Notes: generated from the letters alone by a model not told the origin. A DNA stretch of 64,000 bases from Herbidospora sakaeratensis (GCF_001570525.1 NZ_BBXC01000007.1:485364-549363), one strand, 5' to 3'; shown: positions 41,524 to 49,976, counted from the first letter of the stretch. Program-made: numbers and translations.

Positions 41524-42757
41524 GAGTTACGTCTACGCGTACCCCCACAAGACCGCCTACCGACCGCTCGACCCGCGCCCGGCGCTGACCGACGTGTGGC
41601 GGGGCGAGCGGGCCGGGTCGTTCTACGCCCACATCCCGTTCTGCGAGATGCGCTGCGGCTTCTGCAACCTGTTCACCCGGACGGGCGCCCCCGAAGAGCT
41701 GGTGGCGGCCTACCTCGACGCGCTCGAACGCGAGACGCTCGCCCTGTCGGACGCGCTCGACCCGGCGTTCACCACAGCGGCGATCGGCGGCGGCACGCCC
41801 ACCTACCTGAGCCCGGCCGAGCTCACCCGGTTGTTCGACGTCACCGGCAAGATCACCCCTTGGGGCGAGATCCCGCTGTCGGTGGAGACCTCCCCGGCGA
41901 CCGCGACGCCCGACCGGCTGGCCGTGCTGAAGGAACGCGGCACGACCCGGGTCTCCATCGGGGTGCAGAGCTTCGTCGACGAGGAGGCCCGCGCGGCGGT
42001 CCGGCCCCAGAAGCGCGCCGAGGTCGACGGGGCCCTCGACGCGATCAGGGCGACCGGCTTCCCGATCCTGAACATCGACCTGATCTACGGCATCGACGGC
42101 CAGACGGCCGCCTCGTGGCGGCACTCCCTGGAGACCGCGCTGCGCTGGGCCCCCGAGGAGCTCTACCTCTACCCCCTCTACGTACGCCCCCTCACCGGCC
42201 TCGGCAAGATCGGCCGCGACTGGGACGACCAGCGGATGGAGCTCTACCGCGAGGGCCGCGACCTGCTGCTCGACCGGGGCTACGAGCAGGTGTCGATGCG
42301 CATGTTCCGGCTGCCCGGCACCGGGACCTCGACCGGCTACTGCTGCCAGACCGACGGCATGGCGAGTGTGGGGTGCGGGGCCCGGTCGTACACGGGCACC
42401 CTGCACTACTCCCACGAGTACGCGGTCGGCGCGCGGCACGTACGGTCGATCATCGACGACTACGTGCGCCGCGACGACTTCACCGAGGCCCTGATCGGCT
42501 TCACCCTGGACGAGTCCGAGCGGCGGCGGCGGCACACGATCCAGAGCCTCCTCCAGAAGGACGGCCTCGACCTGGCCCTCTACCGGAGCCGGTTCGGCGG
42601 CGAGCCCGACGTCACGGCGGTGCCGGCCGAGTGGCTGGTCCGCGACGGCGACGTGCTGCGGCTGACCGGCGAGGGCCTGGCCCACTCCGACGCGGTCGGC
42701 CCGGCCCTGTTCTCCGCCGAGGTCCGCGCCCTGATGGCGGGCAACGACGCCCGATGA
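41507..42757 (+). CDS. STM4012-family radical SAM protein (HemN-like)
   Basis: A 416-residue radical SAM enzyme. The [4Fe-4S] cluster ligands are Cys46, Cys50 and Cys53 in FYAHIPFCEMRCGFCNLF, followed by AAIGGGTPTYLS and LSVETSPATATPDRLAVLKE, RVSIGVQSF and NIDLIYGIDGQT, all HemN-class motifs. A HemN C-terminal-like domain (RRHTIQSLLQKDGLDLALY, LTGEGLAHSDAVGP) follows. It resembles coproporphyrinogen dehydrogenase and HemN-like methyltransferases but belongs to the STM4012 group of unknown reaction. The surrounding genes rule out heme synthesis. Coupled to STM4013 (17-bp overlap) and STM4011 (4-bp overlap). Confidence 0.9.
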   Translation: MISPYESYVYAYPHKTAYRPLDPRPALTDVWRGERAGSFYAHIPFCEMRCGFCNLFTRTGAPEELVAAYLDALERETLALSDALDPAFTTAAIGGGTPTYLSPAELTRLFDVTGKITPWGEIPLSVETSPATATPDRLAVLKERGTTRVSIGVQSFVDEEARAAVRPQKRAEVDGALDAIRATGFPILNIDLIYGIDGQTAASWRHSLETALRWAPEELYLYPLYVRPLTGLGKIGRDWDDQRMELYREGRDLLLDRGYEQVSMRMFRLPGTGTSTGYCCQTDGMASVGCGARSYTGTLHYSHEYAVGARHVRSIIDDYVRRDDFTEALIGFTLDESERRRRHTIQSLLQKDGLDLALYRSRFGGEPDVTAVPAEWLVRDGDVLRLTGEGLAHSDAVGPALFSAEVRALMAGNDAR

Positions 42758-43614
42758 CGCACCTGACGATCCTCTATCGCGGGCCGCTGGCCAGCTGCGA
42801 CTACGACTGCGCCTACTGCCCGTTCGCCAAACGGCGGGACACCCCCGAGCAGCTGCGCGCCGACCGGGCGGCCCTGCTCCGCTTCACCGCGTGGACCGCC
42901 GAGCAGGACCACGAGGTGAGCGTGCTGTTCACGCCGTGGGGGGAGGGCCTGGTCAGGTCGTGGTACCGGGAGGCGATGGTCGGGCTCAGCCACCAGGCCA
43001 ACGTGCGCCGCGTGGCCGTCCAGACCAACCTCAGCTCCCGGACCGGCTGGCTCGACCGGGCGAACCCCGAGAAGCTGGCGCTCTGGGTGACCTACCACCC
43101 GACCCAGGTGACCTACGACCGGTTCCTGGCCAAGGTCACGGCGCTGCCGGTCCCCCACAGCGTCGGCGTCGTGGGCGACCCGGCCCATCTGGAGCACGCC
43201 CGGCGGCTCCGGAAGGACCTCCCGGCCGCCACCTACCTGTGGATCAACGCCGAGGAGGGCCGGACCTACACCGACGACGAGGCGGCCCGCTGGCAGGAGA
43301 TCGACCCGCTGTTCCACTACAGCCGCTTCCCGCATCTCAGCGCGGGCCAGGCGTGCCGGACCGGCGACACGGTGATCTCCGTTGACGGCGACGGGACGGT
43401 CCGGCGGTGCCACTTCATCCCGACGGTCCTGGGAAATCTCTATGACGGCACGTTCCGCGCCCGGCTGGGGCCGAGGGCCTGCCCGAAGCTGGAGTGCGAC
43501 TGCCACATCGGCTACGTGCACCTCGAACCGACCGGCCTGTACGACGTCTTCGCCGGGGGCGTGCTGGAACGTATCCCTCACAGGGTTCTCCCAGAACCGT
43601 CCAGGAAGCCCTGA
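42754..43614 (+). CDS. STM4011-family radical SAM protein
   Basis: A 286-residue radical SAM enzyme with CxxxCxxC at Cys15, Cys19 and Cys22 (LASCDYDCAYCPF). The short barrel has SVLFTPWGEGLVRSWY and VAVQTNLSSRTGWL. Five more cysteines cluster near the C-terminus (GQACRTGD, VRRCHFIP, RACPKLECDCHIGY), consistent with a SPASM-like auxiliary iron-sulfur cluster. Such clusters are common in enzymes that modify peptides or proteins. Last of the eight coupled genes; the ABC exporter begins 24 bp later. The reaction is unknown. Confidence 0.88.
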   Translation: MTHLTILYRGPLASCDYDCAYCPFAKRRDTPEQLRADRAALLRFTAWTAEQDHEVSVLFTPWGEGLVRSWYREAMVGLSHQANVRRVAVQTNLSSRTGWLDRANPEKLALWVTYHPTQVTYDRFLAKVTALPVPHSVGVVGDPAHLEHARRLRKDLPAATYLWINAEEGRTYTDDEAARWQEIDPLFHYSRFPHLSAGQACRTGDTVISVDGDGTVRRCHFIPTVLGNLYDGTFRARLGPRACPKLECDCHIGYVHLEPTGLYDVFAGGVLERIPHRVLPEPSRKP

Positions 43615-43638
43615 GCCGGAGGGCGCAGGCTCGGCCGC

Positions 43639-44508
43639 ATGATCGAAGTGACCCGGCTGAGCAGACGCCACGGCGACGTCGTCGCCGTCGACGACCTGAC
43701 GTTCGACGTGAAACCCGGCGCGGTGACCGGGTTCCTCGGCCCCAACGGGGCCGGCAAGACGACCACGATGCGGCTGATCCTCGGGCTCGACGCCCCGCAC
43801 GCGGGGAGCGCCCGGATCCTCGGCGCGCGCCTCGCCGACCTGCCCGAGCCGATGCGGGCGGTCGGGGCGCTGCTGGACGCGGCGGCCGTGCACCCCCGCC
43901 GGTCGGCCCGCGACCACCTGCGCTGCCTCGCGGTGAGCAACCGGCTCGGGCGGCGGCGGATCGACGAGGTGCTCGACCTGGTCGGGCTGACGGCGGTGGC
44001 GCACCGGCACGCGGGCGGCTTCTCGCTCGGCATGAAGCAGCGCCTCGGGCTGGCCGCCGCGCTGCTCGGCGACCCCGGCGTGCTGATCCTCGACGAGCCG
44101 GTCAACGGGCTCGACCCCGAGGGCATCGTCTGGATCCGCACCCTGCTCCGCGACCTGGCCGCCGAAGGGCGGACCGTCCTGGTCTCCAGCCACCTGATGG
44201 CCGAGACGGCGGTGACCGCCGACCGGCTGATCGTGGTGGCGCGCGGGCGGCTGATCGCCGACACCACCGTCGAGGCCCTCGCCCGGCCCGACGGGGTGCT
44301 GGTGCGCACCCCGGAGGCCCGCCGGTTCGCGCGGGCCCTCGTCGCCCACGGCGCCTCGGGGGTCGAGCCCGACGGCGACGAGCTCGTGGTGCGGGGGCTG
44401 GCGCCGAGGCGCGTCGGCGAGCTCGCCGCCGCCGAGGGAGTGGTCCTGTACGAACTGACGCCCCGCCGCGCGTCGCTGGAAGAGGCGTTCATGGAGCTGA
44501 CCCGATGA
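43639..44508 (+). CDS. ABC transporter ATP-binding protein (drug-exporter type)
   Basis: A 289-residue ATPase. Walker A GPNGAGKTT (about residues 36-44), signature FSLGMKQRLGLAAALLG, Walker B VLILDEPVNGLDPEGI and switch His in VLVSSHLMAE. The layout with an ~80-residue C-terminal extension fits BcrA/CcmA-type exporters. With the permease coupled downstream (ATGA) it forms a two-gene exporter. It starts 24 bp after STM4011 on the same strand and could be read through from that operon; GGAGG at 43619-43623 is too far for its own start. Confidence 0.9.
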   Translation: MIEVTRLSRRHGDVVAVDDLTFDVKPGAVTGFLGPNGAGKTTTMRLILGLDAPHAGSARILGARLADLPEPMRAVGALLDAAAVHPRRSARDHLRCLAVSNRLGRRRIDEVLDLVGLTAVAHRHAGGFSLGMKQRLGLAAALLGDPGVLILDEPVNGLDPEGIVWIRTLLRDLAAEGRTVLVSSHLMAETAVTADRLIVVARGRLIADTTVEALARPDGVLVRTPEARRFARALVAHGASGVEPDGDELVVRGLAPRRVGELAAAEGVVLYELTPRRASLEEAFMELTR

Positions 44509-45272
44509 TCGCCGCCATCCGCTCCGAATGGGCCAAGACGCTGACCACCCGGTCGAGCTGGTACACCCTGGCGGCGGTCATCGCGCTCGGCGCGCTGTTC
44601 GCGCTGCTGTTCGGCTACGCCGGCGCCGCCGAACACGCCCGGATGACCGCCGCCGAGCAGGCCGCCTACCGGCCCTCGCCCGACTTCCGGCCGCTGATCT
44701 TCGTGCAGATCGCCGTCGGCTACTTCGGCCTGCGCGCCTTCACCGTCGAGCACCTCACCCGGACGATGGCGCTGACCCTGACCACGGTGCCCCGCCGGGG
44801 CCGGGTGCTGGCCGCCAAGGCGATCGTCTGCGCCGGGCTGACGCTCGCGGCCGGGACGGTGACCGGGCTCGTCGTGGTCTTCGTCAACCGGGCCGTGCTG
44901 ACCTCGCGGCAGGTGCCCGTCAACACGCTCTCCGAGCCCGGCATGCTCCGGGTGCTGGCCGGGCCGGGGCTGCTGCTGACCCTGCTCGGCCTGATCGGCC
45001 TGGCCGTCGGCTGCCTGGTGCGCAGCACCTCCGGGGCGCTGGTCGTCACGATCGTGATGGGGGTGTTCGTCCCGGCGATGGCCTCGCTCTACCCCGAGTG
45101 GCTGGCCTGGCTGATCCTCAGCTACTGGCCGATCACGGCCGGGCTGCGGCTGCTCAGCCTCGACGCCGACCCCGACCTGCCGGGCCCGGCGGCCGGCCTC
45201 GCCGTGACCTGCGCCTGGGCCGTGATCCTGCTGGCCGCCGCGTACGCGGTCTTCCGGCGGCGGGACGCATGA
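44505..45272 (+). CDS. ABC transporter permease (ABC-2 type)
   Basis: A 255-residue membrane protein with about six hydrophobic segments (SSWYTLAAVIALGALFALLF, FVQIAVGYFGLRAF, IVCAGLTLAAGTVTGLVVVF, GLLLTLLGLIGLAVGCLV, ALVVTIVMGVFVPAMASL, GLAVTCAWAVILLAAAY). A large extracytoplasmic loop after TM1 is typical of ABC-2 permeases. It partners the upstream ATPase. Substrate unknown. ATG 44505 overlaps the ATPase stop. The two-component system starts 22 bp further on, an arrangement common for bacitracin/lantibiotic-type sensing exporters, though that role is not shown here. Confidence 0.88.
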   Translation: MIAAIRSEWAKTLTTRSSWYTLAAVIALGALFALLFGYAGAAEHARMTAAEQAAYRPSPDFRPLIFVQIAVGYFGLRAFTVEHLTRTMALTLTTVPRRGRVLAAKAIVCAGLTLAAGTVTGLVVVFVNRAVLTSRQVPVNTLSEPGMLRVLAGPGLLLTLLGLIGLAVGCLVRSTSGALVVTIVMGVFVPAMASLYPEWLAWLILSYWPITAGLRLLSLDADPDLPGPAAGLAVTCAWAVILLAAAYAVFRRRDA

Positions 45273-45294
45273 TGTGGGGGACGAAAGGGGCGTG

Positions 45295-45972
45295 ATGGAG
45301 CGGCTGCTGGTCGTCGACGACGAGCCGACGGTACGGGAACTGCTGTCGGCGACCCTGCGCTTCGCCGGGTTCGAGGTCGCCTCGGCCGCCACGGGGGCCG
45401 AGGCCGTCGAGGCGGTCCGGCTCTCCCGGCCCGACCTGATCCTGCTCGACGTGATGCTGCCCGACCTCGACGGCTTCCAGGTCGTCCGCCGGCTGCGCGA
45501 CCTGGCCCGGCCGCCGGTGCCGGTGTTGTTCCTGACCGCCCGCGACTCCCCGGCCGACAAGGTCACCGGCCTCACCCTGGGCGGCGACGACTACGTCACC
45601 AAGCCGTTCGACCTGCCGGAACTGCTGGCCCGCATCCGCGCGATCCTGCGCCGCACCGGCGTCCCGCACGCGCACGCCGTGGTCGTCGGCGACCTGGAGG
45701 TCGACGTCGAGGGCTGCCACGTGCGCCGGGCCGGGGTGACGGTCCGCCTGTCGCCCACCGAGTTCCGCCTGCTCAGCTACCTGGCCGAGCACGCGGGCCG
45801 GGTGGTGTCGAAGACCTCGATCATCGAGGACGTCTGGCAGTACGACTTCGCCGGCGACACCAGCATCGTCGACACCTACGTCAGCTACCTGCGCCGCAAA
45901 CTGGAGACCGGCGGCCCCCGGCTCATCCACACCGTCCACGGCGTCGGCTACGTCCTGCGCGAGCCCCGATGA
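45295..45972 (+). CDS. OmpR-family response regulator (TrcR/PrrA-like)
   Basis: A 225-residue two-domain regulator. The receiver has the acidic pair Asp8/Asp9 (VVDDEPT), phospho-acceptor Asp52 (LILLDVMLPD), FLTAR and YVTKPFD with the conserved Lys. The C-terminal winged helix has VRLSPTEFRLLSYLAEHAGRVVSK and VDTYVSYLRRKLE…VHGVGYVLR. ATG 45295 follows AAAGGGG by six bases; upstream in-frame starts lack this. It is coupled to the histidine kinase (ATGA) and 22 bp after the ABC permease, so it may control that transporter. Confidence 0.93.
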   Translation: MERLLVVDDEPTVRELLSATLRFAGFEVASAATGAEAVEAVRLSRPDLILLDVMLPDLDGFQVVRRLRDLARPPVPVLFLTARDSPADKVTGLTLGGDDYVTKPFDLPELLARIRAILRRTGVPHAHAVVVGDLEVDVEGCHVRRAGVTVRLSPTEFRLLSYLAEHAGRVVSKTSIIEDVWQYDFAGDTSIVDTYVSYLRRKLETGGPRLIHTVHGVGYVLREPR

Positions 45973-47609
45973 CCTCCCTGCGCGGACGCCTCCTCCTGAT
46001 CACCTGCGCGCTGCTGGCGGCCGGCCTCCTGCTGAGCGGCTCCATCGTCGTCGGCCTGCTCCGCTCGGGCCTGGTCGACCGCGTCGACACCCAGCTCCGC
46101 GTGTTCGGCGGCATCATCTCGGCCATCCCGCCCGTCCTCACCTCCCGCACTCCGGCCGACCGCGCGGCCGGCAACGCGCTGAGCACCAACCTCGACCTGA
46201 TCAACCGCCTGTACATCGCGGAACTCGGCCCCGACGGCAAGCCGATCTCGGAGGTCCGCCTCCCACCGGGCCCGGGCGGCCCCGAACTACCAGCCGACGT
46301 GAGCGCCGACCCCGGAACGGACAGTCGCGCGCCGACCGCCCGCAGTGATGACGCGCGCGGCCCGGAGACGGCCGCTCCCGAGACGGCCGCTCCCAAGACG
46401 GCCGCTCCTAAGCCGGGCGTTCCCACGCCGACCGCTCCCACGCCGACCGCTCCCACGCCGACCGCTCCCACGCTGGGCGCTCTCGCGCCGGGCGGGGGTG
46501 CCGAGTGGGCTGTTCGGGACCACCAGCCCTTCGAGGCGCGGGATTCCGCAGGCGGGGCCGACTGGCGGGTGCTCGTGGTGCCGCGTCAGGGGACCGGCAC
46601 CTTCGTGGTCGTGGCGGCCTCGCTCGACGCCGTGCAGGCCACGGTCGGGCGGGTGCGCGTCGTCTACGTCGTCTCCGGACTGGGGTTGCTGGCGCTGCTC
46701 ACGCTCGCGGGGTGGTTCGCCATCAGGGCCGGGTTGCGGCCGCTGCGGGCCATCGAGGAGACCGCCGCCGCCATCGCCTCCGGGGATCTCGCGCGGAGGG
46801 TGCCCGACGCGGCTCCCGACACCGAGGTCGGGCGGCTGTCGGCCGCGCTCAACGGCATGCTCGGGCAGGTCGAGCGGGCCTTCGCCGCGCGGACCGAGTC
46901 GGAGGCCCGGCTGCGGCGGTTCGTCGCCGACGTCGGGCACGAGCTGCGCACCCCGCTCGTCGGCATCAAGGGGTTCTCCGAGCTCTACCGCATGGGCGGG
47001 CTGACCGAGGTCGCCCCCGCGATGGCCAGGATCGAGAGCGAGGCCGGGCGGCTGGGCCGGCTCGTGGAGGACCTGCTGCTGCTCGCCCGCCTCGACGAGG
47101 GCGGCGCCGCCCTGCCGCTGGAGCTGGCCCCGATGGACCTGCGCACCCTGGCCGCCGACGTCCGCCTCGACCTGCGCGCCCTCGCCCCCGACCGGCCGGT
47201 CGACCTGACCGGCCCCGACGGCGGGCCGCCCGGCTCGGCCCCGGTGATCGGCGACGAGGCCCGGTTGCGCCAGATCGTCACGAACCTGGTCGGCAACGTG
47301 GTCGAGCACACCCCCGGCGGCAGCCCCGTGCGCATCGGGGTCGGCACCCGAGACGGCGAGGCGGTGCTCGTGATCGAGGACCACGGCCCTGGCCTCACCC
47401 CGGAGGAGGCCGCCCGGGTCTTCGACCGCTTCTCCCGCGCCGACGCCTCCCGCAGCAGATCGGGCCCCGGCGGCGCGGGCCTCGGCCTGGCCATCGCCCG
47501 CTCCCTGGCCGAAGCCCACGGAGGCCGCCTCGACCTCCGCACCGCACCAGGCCGGGGGGCCGCCTTCACCCTGGCGATGCCCGGTCAGGTCTCCTTTTCG
47601 GGGAAGTAG
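45969..47609 (+). CDS. Sensor histidine kinase with repeat-containing extracellular domain (TrcS/MprB-like)
   Basis: A 546-residue kinase. TM1 is near residues 8-30 and TM2 near 222-244, enclosing an extracytoplasmic domain of about 190 residues. HAMP follows (IRAGLRPLRAIEETAAAIAS), then the H-box RRFVADVGHELRTPL with phospho-acceptor His324, and the ATPase with N-box (RQIVTNLVGNVVEHT), EDHGPGLT and GGAGLGLAIARSL. The sensor domain contains a low-complexity run of eight 5-residue repeats (PETAA/PTPTA type, residues about 133-172), encoded by a 15-bp tandem repeat; this looks like a flexible linker insertion. Signal unknown. The 3' end overlaps the convergent DUF6745-like gene by 25 bp. Confidence 0.92.
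   Translation: MTSLRGRLLLITCALLAAGLLLSGSIVVGLLRSGLVDRVDTQLRVFGGIISAIPPVLTSRTPADRAAGNALSTNLDLINRLYIAELGPDGKPISEVRLPPGPGGPELPADVSADPGTDSRAPTARSDDARGPETAAPETAAPKTAAPKPGVPTPTAPTPTAPTPTAPTLGALAPGGGAEWAVRDHQPFEARDSAGGADWRVLVVPRQGTGTFVVVAASLDAVQATVGRVRVVYVVSGLGLLALLTLAGWFAIRAGLRPLRAIEETAAAIASGDLARRVPDAAPDTEVGRLSAALNGMLGQVERAFAARTESEARLRRFVADVGHELRTPLVGIKGFSELYRMGGLTEVAPAMARIESEAGRLGRLVEDLLLLARLDEGGAALPLELAPMDLRTLAADVRLDLRALAPDRPVDLTGPDGGPPGSAPVIGDEARLRQIVTNLVGNVVEHTPGGSPVRIGVGTRDGEAVLVIEDHGPGLTPEEAARVFDRFSRADASRSRSGPGGAGLGLAIARSLAEAHGGRLDLRTAPGRGAAFTLAMPGQVSFSGK
46365..46484 (+). repeat. 15-bp tandem repeat (8 units) inside the histidine kinase gene
   Basis: Eight 15-bp units in register with the reading frame: two of GAGACGGCCGCTCCC, two diverged AAG-type units, three of ACGCCGACCGCTCCC, one degenerate. 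They encode the proline/threonine/alanine pentapeptides of the sensor domain. Unit numbers could change by slippage without a frameshift. Confidence 0.9.
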
Positions 47610-48664
47610 TTCTCCTCGTTCACCCCGAACGTCCACGCCACACCCTGGCGGGCCCGCTGGACCCACGGCGGCACCCGCAGGAAGTAGGTGCGGAAGGTGC
47701 CGTCGGGCTCGGCGGTCGAGTTGACCACCTCGACCGTCACCACGTCTTCGTCGTCGGGCAGGCTGATGCGCCACAGGATGCCGGTCTCGTCGCGGTGGAG
47801 CGGGGTCGCGCCCGATTCGGACAGGTAGCGGTCGAAGCCGAAGTGTTCGAGCATGACCCGGCGCAACTCGGCGTTCTCCTCGTCGCGGATGCGCTCGGGG
47901 GTCAGGTCGGCCATTGACGCGACGAAGCCCTCGGGCACCGGCATGCCGTGCCACGACTCCAGCGCGAACCCGTCGGGGAAGACCAGCGCCGGGCCGTCGG
48001 AGCGGTGGAGGCGGCCCGCCTCGTCGAGGTGGAGCTCGGCCGGGCGCTCGCAGACGATGGCCGCGTTCGCATAGGGGAACCACCAGCCCGCGTGGCGGGA
48101 CACCCGGGTCAGCCCGGCCAGGCCGGGGGCGTCGGCGAAGGCCGACAACCAGGCGGCGTCGTGCTGGCCGAGCACGGCGTCGAGCGCGGCCTGGCGCAGC
48201 AGGTCGCCGGCCCCTTCGCCGCCGAGCACCGACAGGCCGCGGCGGATCTCCTGGACGACCGTGTTCACCCTCGGCCACAACAACCCGCCGGTCGACTCCC
48301 ACACCCGCGCCCACCCGGCCCCGCCGGTCTCGCGCAGCACGTCGGCGCGGGCCCACTCCCAGGGCTGGGTGCGCACCTCCTCGCGGACGGAATGGCCGAG
48401 CGGCTGGGCCAGCAGCGGCGCGGCCGACAGGATGAGCGAGCCCAGGCCGGCCTTGTTCAGCGCGTCGACGGCGGCCTCGCCGCCGTGGTGGATGGCGGCC
48501 GCCGCGGCGGCGACGACCGGCGACCCGGCCCACAGGATCACCGAGGGGGCGGCCAGCCCGGCGGCGGCGTAGGCCTCGCGGACGCCCGCCTCGGCCTCGG
48601 CGCGGTCGCCGGGGCCGGTCATGAAGGCGACGTCGGCCCAGGTCATGGTGGTCTCGACGCTCAT
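47585..48664 (-). CDS. DUF6745-like protein of unknown function
   Basis: A 359-residue soluble protein. The segment GRLHRSDGPALVFPDGFALESWHGMPVPEGFV (quoted in part: residues near 235 hold HRSDGPALVFPDG and WHGMPVP) is the hallmark I associate with DUF6745, a family of unknown function. The N-terminal half is alanine-rich and helical; the C-terminus is beta-like (GILWRISLPDDEDVVTVEVV). ATG 48664 shares one base with the upstream small gene's stop (TGATG), so the pair is an operon. A similar small-protein/DUF6745 pairing is something I recall in other actinomycetes, without firm support. Confidence 0.6.
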   Translation of the reverse strand: MSVETTMTWADVAFMTGPGDRAEAEAGVREAYAAAGLAAPSVILWAGSPVVAAAAAAIHHGGEAAVDALNKAGLGSLILSAAPLLAQPLGHSVREEVRTQPWEWARADVLRETGGAGWARVWESTGGLLWPRVNTVVQEIRRGLSVLGGEGAGDLLRQAALDAVLGQHDAAWLSAFADAPGLAGLTRVSRHAGWWFPYANAAIVCERPAELHLDEAGRLHRSDGPALVFPDGFALESWHGMPVPEGFVASMADLTPERIRDEENAELRRVMLEHFGFDRYLSESGATPLHRDETGILWRISLPDDEDVVTVEVVNSTAEPDGTFRTYFLRVPPWVQRARQGVAWTFGVNEENYFPEKET

Positions 48665-48960
48665 CAGTCGGCCACCACCCGGAACGAACCCGGCACGTAT
48701 TCACGCTGACGGACGATCCGGAACCAGCCCTTGGGCAGCGGGATCGCGGCGTGCTCCTCGTGCACCAGCCGGCCGCCCTCGGGCAGGTGGAGGTAGCCGG
48801 GGTAGAGGGTGCCGGGGCCGTGGAGCGCGTGGGCGTGGCCGGTGGCCTCGCCCAGGGCGAGCACGATGCGGCCCTTGTGGTCACGCGGCTCGGAGACGAG
48901 ACCGGGAGGCACCGACGCCTCGGGGACCGGCATGATCAGGATGTCACCCTGTCGGTACAT
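48664..48960 (-). CDS. Small beta-rich protein paired with the DUF6745-like gene
   Basis: A 98-residue protein beginning MYRQGDILIMPVPEASVPPG. It is predicted mostly beta, with GEATGHAHALHGPGTLY rich in His and a C-terminal WFRIVRQREYVPGSF. ATG 48960 has GGAAGG six bases upstream, better than the TTG two codons earlier. No domain recognised; the RQGD-start small proteins occur beside DUF6745 genes and in some phages. Translationally coupled to the 359-residue gene. Confidence 0.65.
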   Translation of the reverse strand: MYRQGDILIMPVPEASVPPGLVSEPRDHKGRIVLALGEATGHAHALHGPGTLYPGYLHLPEGGRLVHEEHAAIPLPKGWFRIVRQREYVPGSFRVVAD

Positions 48961-48987
48961 GACCAACCTTCCGTGTTCGGGGGTTGA

Positions 48988-49851
48988 TCAGAAACTATCG
49001 ACGGCCACCGACATTTCCCGGGCGACGGCGGCGAAGCCGGCGATCAGCGGGCTGCGGCGGCTGCCGCTCCAGGCCAGGCACACCTCGTTCGGCGGGATGT
49101 CGCCCACCGCGACGTGGCCGACGTCGGGGCGGGTGTAGAAGGCCGCCGCCGACAGCGGCAGGATGACGACGCCGTGACCTGCTGCGACGTGTTCGAGCTT
49201 CTCCTCCACGGCGCGGAACCGCACCTCGGGGTCGCGCCGCGTCGCGACCGCGCGCCACTCGGGGACGGCGTCGGGGTTCTGCAGGAGGCACTCGCCGGCC
49301 AGGTCGGCGATGCCGACGGCGTCCTTGCCCGCCAGGGGGTGGCCGGCGGGCAGCACGACGACGCGCGGCTCGCTCCACAACGGGAGCACGCGCAAGCCGC
49401 GCCGGTCGATCGGCAGGCGGACGTAGCCGACGTCGACCCGGCCGTCGTGGATGGTGGCGGTCTGGTCGTCCCAGGTCGTGCGGACCACCTCCACCGTCAG
49501 CCCCGGATGGCGCTCGCCGAAGGCCCGCACCGCCGAGGTGACGATCAGGCCGGGCATGAACCCGACCGTGAACACCTCACCGCCCCGGGCCGCGCGGGCG
49601 ACGCGGCGGCGCAGCCCCTCGGCCGAGGCCAGCAGCGGGCGGGCGTCGGCCAGCAACTGCTCGCCCGCCGGGGTGAGCTCGGTGGCGCGTTTGGTGCGGA
49701 CGAAGAGCTGGGCCCGCAGCTCCTCCTCCAGCGCCCGGATCTGGCGCGACAACACCGGCTGGGCGATGTGCAGGGCCTCGGCGGCGCGGCCGAAGTGCAG
49801 CCGCTCGGCCACCGCCACGAAGTAGCGCAGCTTCCGCAGGTCGACGTCCAC
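48988..49851 (-). CDS. LysR-family transcriptional regulator
   Basis: A 287-residue regulator. The N-terminal winged helix is canonical (LRKLRYFVAVAERLHFGRAA, EALHIAQPVLSRQIRALEEE, LFVRTKRATELTPAGEQLL) and the remainder is a LysR-type effector-binding domain starting FTVGFMPGLIV. It is divergent from the SDR gene at 49977 with a 125-bp gap, the usual arrangement for a LysR regulator and its target. It may also act on the catabolic operon that follows the SDR. Effector unknown. Confidence 0.92.
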   Translation of the reverse strand: MDVDLRKLRYFVAVAERLHFGRAAEALHIAQPVLSRQIRALEEELRAQLFVRTKRATELTPAGEQLLADARPLLASAEGLRRRVARAARGGEVFTVGFMPGLIVTSAVRAFGERHPGLTVEVVRTTWDDQTATIHDGRVDVGYVRLPIDRRGLRVLPLWSEPRVVVLPAGHPLAGKDAVGIADLAGECLLQNPDAVPEWRAVATRRDPEVRFRAVEEKLEHVAAGHGVVILPLSAAAFYTRPDVGHVAVGDIPPNEVCLAWSGSRRSPLIAGFAAVAREMSVAVDSF

Positions 49852-49976
49852 CAGCGCCTCCTCCCGGTCGTGATGCCCTCAGGGTATTGCAGGCGACGAA
49901 CGAGGTCTTGGACGGCGGCCTGGCGGCGGAGCCATCGTGAAGGGGTCGGCGCACTTTTCGTACAGGAGCAGAGAAC
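49852..49976. promoter_or_regulatory. LysR/SDR divergent promoter region
   Basis: This 125-bp gap should contain the LysR-type (T-N11-A) binding site and both promoters. AGGAG at 49963-49967 serves the SDR start. I could not single out one T-N11-A site with confidence. Confidence 0.4.

Noticed and set aside
43612-43631. Hairpin GAGCC…GGCTC after STM4011 as a terminator
   Set aside because: The stem is only five base pairs with a 10-base loop and no T-run; too weak to separate the ABC genes from the operon.
46365-46484. Repeat array considered as CRISPR
   Set aside because: Units are 15 bp, directly adjacent without spacers and in frame with a protein; it is a coding minisatellite.
46287-48884. 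Minus-strand open frame of 865 codons
   Set aside because: It runs antisense to the histidine kinase and in a different frame through the DUF6745-like gene; the alternative genes have clear domains.
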